Shown one piece after another: positions 5,053 to 5,751 of a stretch of 5,751 bases of DNA (positions are counted from its first letter, which is position 1; the number at the start of each line of letters is the position of its first letter). The notes under the pieces are model-generated. The model searched no databases, was not told the DNA's origin, and saw nothing but the letters and a program-made list of their open reading frames with translations. This DNA comes from Gemmatimonadales bacterium (GTDB lineage Bacteria > Gemmatimonadota > Gemmatimonadetes > Gemmatimonadales > GWC2-71-9). The stretch lies in contig JACCSZ010000303.1 of NCBI GenBank assembly GCA_013812695.1, positions 1 to 5,751 of the forward strand. The letters are read 5' to 3'. A program made the position numbers and the translations under genes.

Positions 5053-5751
5053 ATGCGCCTGACCAGCATCGAGCTCCACGAGCTCGCCCTCCCGCTTGCC
5101 GAGCCGTTCACTATCTCCGGCGGCACGATGACGGTCCGCCGCTCGCTGGTCCTCGCGCTCCACGACGACGCGGGCCACGTGGGCTACGGCGAGTCGCCCC
5201 CGTTCGAGCTGCCGTTCTATTCCGAGGAGACGCTTGGCTCCGCCCGCCTCCTCCTCGAGCAGGTGCTCATCCCCCGCCTCGTCGGCCGCGACATCGAGAG
5301 CCCCGAGGCGCTCGATGCCATCGTGCAGCTCGGCATTCGCGGCAATCCGTTCGCGCGCGCGGGACTCGAGACCGCGGCCTGGGACCTCGAGGCGCATCGC
5401 CGCGGCCTCGGCCTCGCCGAGCTGCTCGCGGAGCGGCTCGGCGTCGCGCCGGCGGACCGCATCGTCTGCGGGGTGGCGCTCGGCATCCCCGCCGACCGCT
5501 CGACGGACACGCTCCGGCGCTGGATCGACGGCGCGCTCGGACACGGCTATCGCCGCGTCAAGATCAAGGTCGCTCCGGGGTGGGACGCGCAGCCGGTCGA
5601 CGCCGCGCGGCGGTCGCTCTCGGGCACCGGCATTCCGCTGACCGTCGATGCCAACGGCGCGTACGAGTGGCCCGAGCACGAGGCCGCCCTCCGCGGGCTC
5701 GACGACGCCGAGCTGCTCTACATCGAGCAGCCCCTCGCCCCCGACGAGCTG
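5053..5751 (+). CDS. Enolase-superfamily o-succinylbenzoate synthase/N-acylamino acid racemase-like enzyme (3' partial)
   Basis: An open frame starts at ATG 5053 (MRLTSIELHELALPLAEPF) and runs off the right edge, giving 233 of an expected roughly 370 residues. The N-terminal capping domain (GYGESPPFELPFYSEET) and IRGNPFARAGLETAAWDL are typical of the OSBS/NAAAR group of the muconate-lactonising-enzyme subgroup. Catalytic VKIKV (K170, K172), the first metal Asp in TVDANG (D199) and the second metal Glu in YIEQP (E225) are all present; the remaining ligand and Lys lie beyond the window. This group makes o-succinylbenzoate for menaquinone (menC), racemises N-acyl or N-succinyl amino acids, or does both. 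No other men gene is visible, so an amino-acid racemase role is favoured, but only weakly. It begins 16 nt after the preceding stop, so it is probably co-transcribed. Confidence 0.88.
   Translation, partial: MRLTSIELHELALPLAEPFTISGGTMTVRRSLVLALHDDAGHVGYGESPPFELPFYSEETLGSARLLLEQVLIPRLVGRDIESPEALDAIVQLGIRGNPFARAGLETAAWDLEAHRRGLGLAELLAERLGVAPADRIVCGVALGIPADRSTDTLRRWIDGALGHGYRRVKIKVAPGWDAQPVDAARRSLSGTGIPLTVDANGAYEWPEHEAALRGLDDAELLYIEQPLAPDEL

Noticed and set aside
5234..5641. + strand frame of 135 codons inside the enolase-family gene
   Set aside because: It is a Ser/Arg/Ala-rich out-of-frame shadow. The real gene reads in another frame that is open to the window edge.
5002..5679. Antisense open frame of 225 codons opposite the enolase-family gene
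   Set aside because: The + strand frame from 5053 contains the KxK, DAN and EQP motifs. The antisense translation shows none of a known family.

Overview
The window is a gene-dense, very GC-rich (roughly 70% by eye) bacterial chromosomal segment. All supported genes lie on the + strand. The strong G/C bias at third codon positions explains the many long antisense open frames, none of which looks like a gene. The organism cannot be named from this segment. A GC-rich soil or environmental lineage, for example Gemmatimonadota or a similar phylum, is plausible, but this is a low-confidence impression from composition and from the style of the intergenic palindrome.

Layout. (1) Positions 2-1054 hold the 3' part of a class-III PLP aminotransferase related to glutamate-1-semialdehyde aminomutase; its N-terminus lies off the left edge. 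(2) Positions 1045-1143 hold a long, nearly perfect inverted repeat with a second palindrome in its loop. It overlaps the end of the aminotransferase, whose stop codon is inside the left arm. (3) Positions 1244-1441 encode a very acidic 65-residue protein of unknown function with a good ribosome binding site. (4) Positions 1448-3021 encode two adjacent amidohydrolase-2 type TIM-barrel proteins. The first keeps its metal ligands and the second has lost several. (5) Positions 3038-3919 encode a DHDPS/N-acetylneuraminate-lyase superfamily aldolase. (6) Positions 3897-5036 encode a dihydroorotate-dehydrogenase-like flavoprotein. (7) Positions 5053-5751 encode the N-terminal two thirds of an enolase-superfamily protein of the o-succinylbenzoate synthase/N-acylamino acid racemase group, cut by the right edge.

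From the acidic protein to the enolase-type gene, spacing is very tight (overlaps of 1 and 23 nt; gaps of 6, 16 and 16 nt). This suggests one transcript with translational coupling. The aminotransferase is separated from it by about 190 nt containing the palindrome and may or may not share the transcript. Together the genes look like a small-molecule pathway built from metabolic superfamilies: C-N chemistry (aminotransferase), hydrolysis or decarboxylation (amidohydrolases), Schiff-base C-C lyase (DHDPS-like), flavin redox (DHOD-like) and epimerisation or dehydration (enolase family). I do not recognise a described pathway with this set. The substrate is unknown, and modified amino-acid or sugar-acid metabolism are both reasonable guesses.
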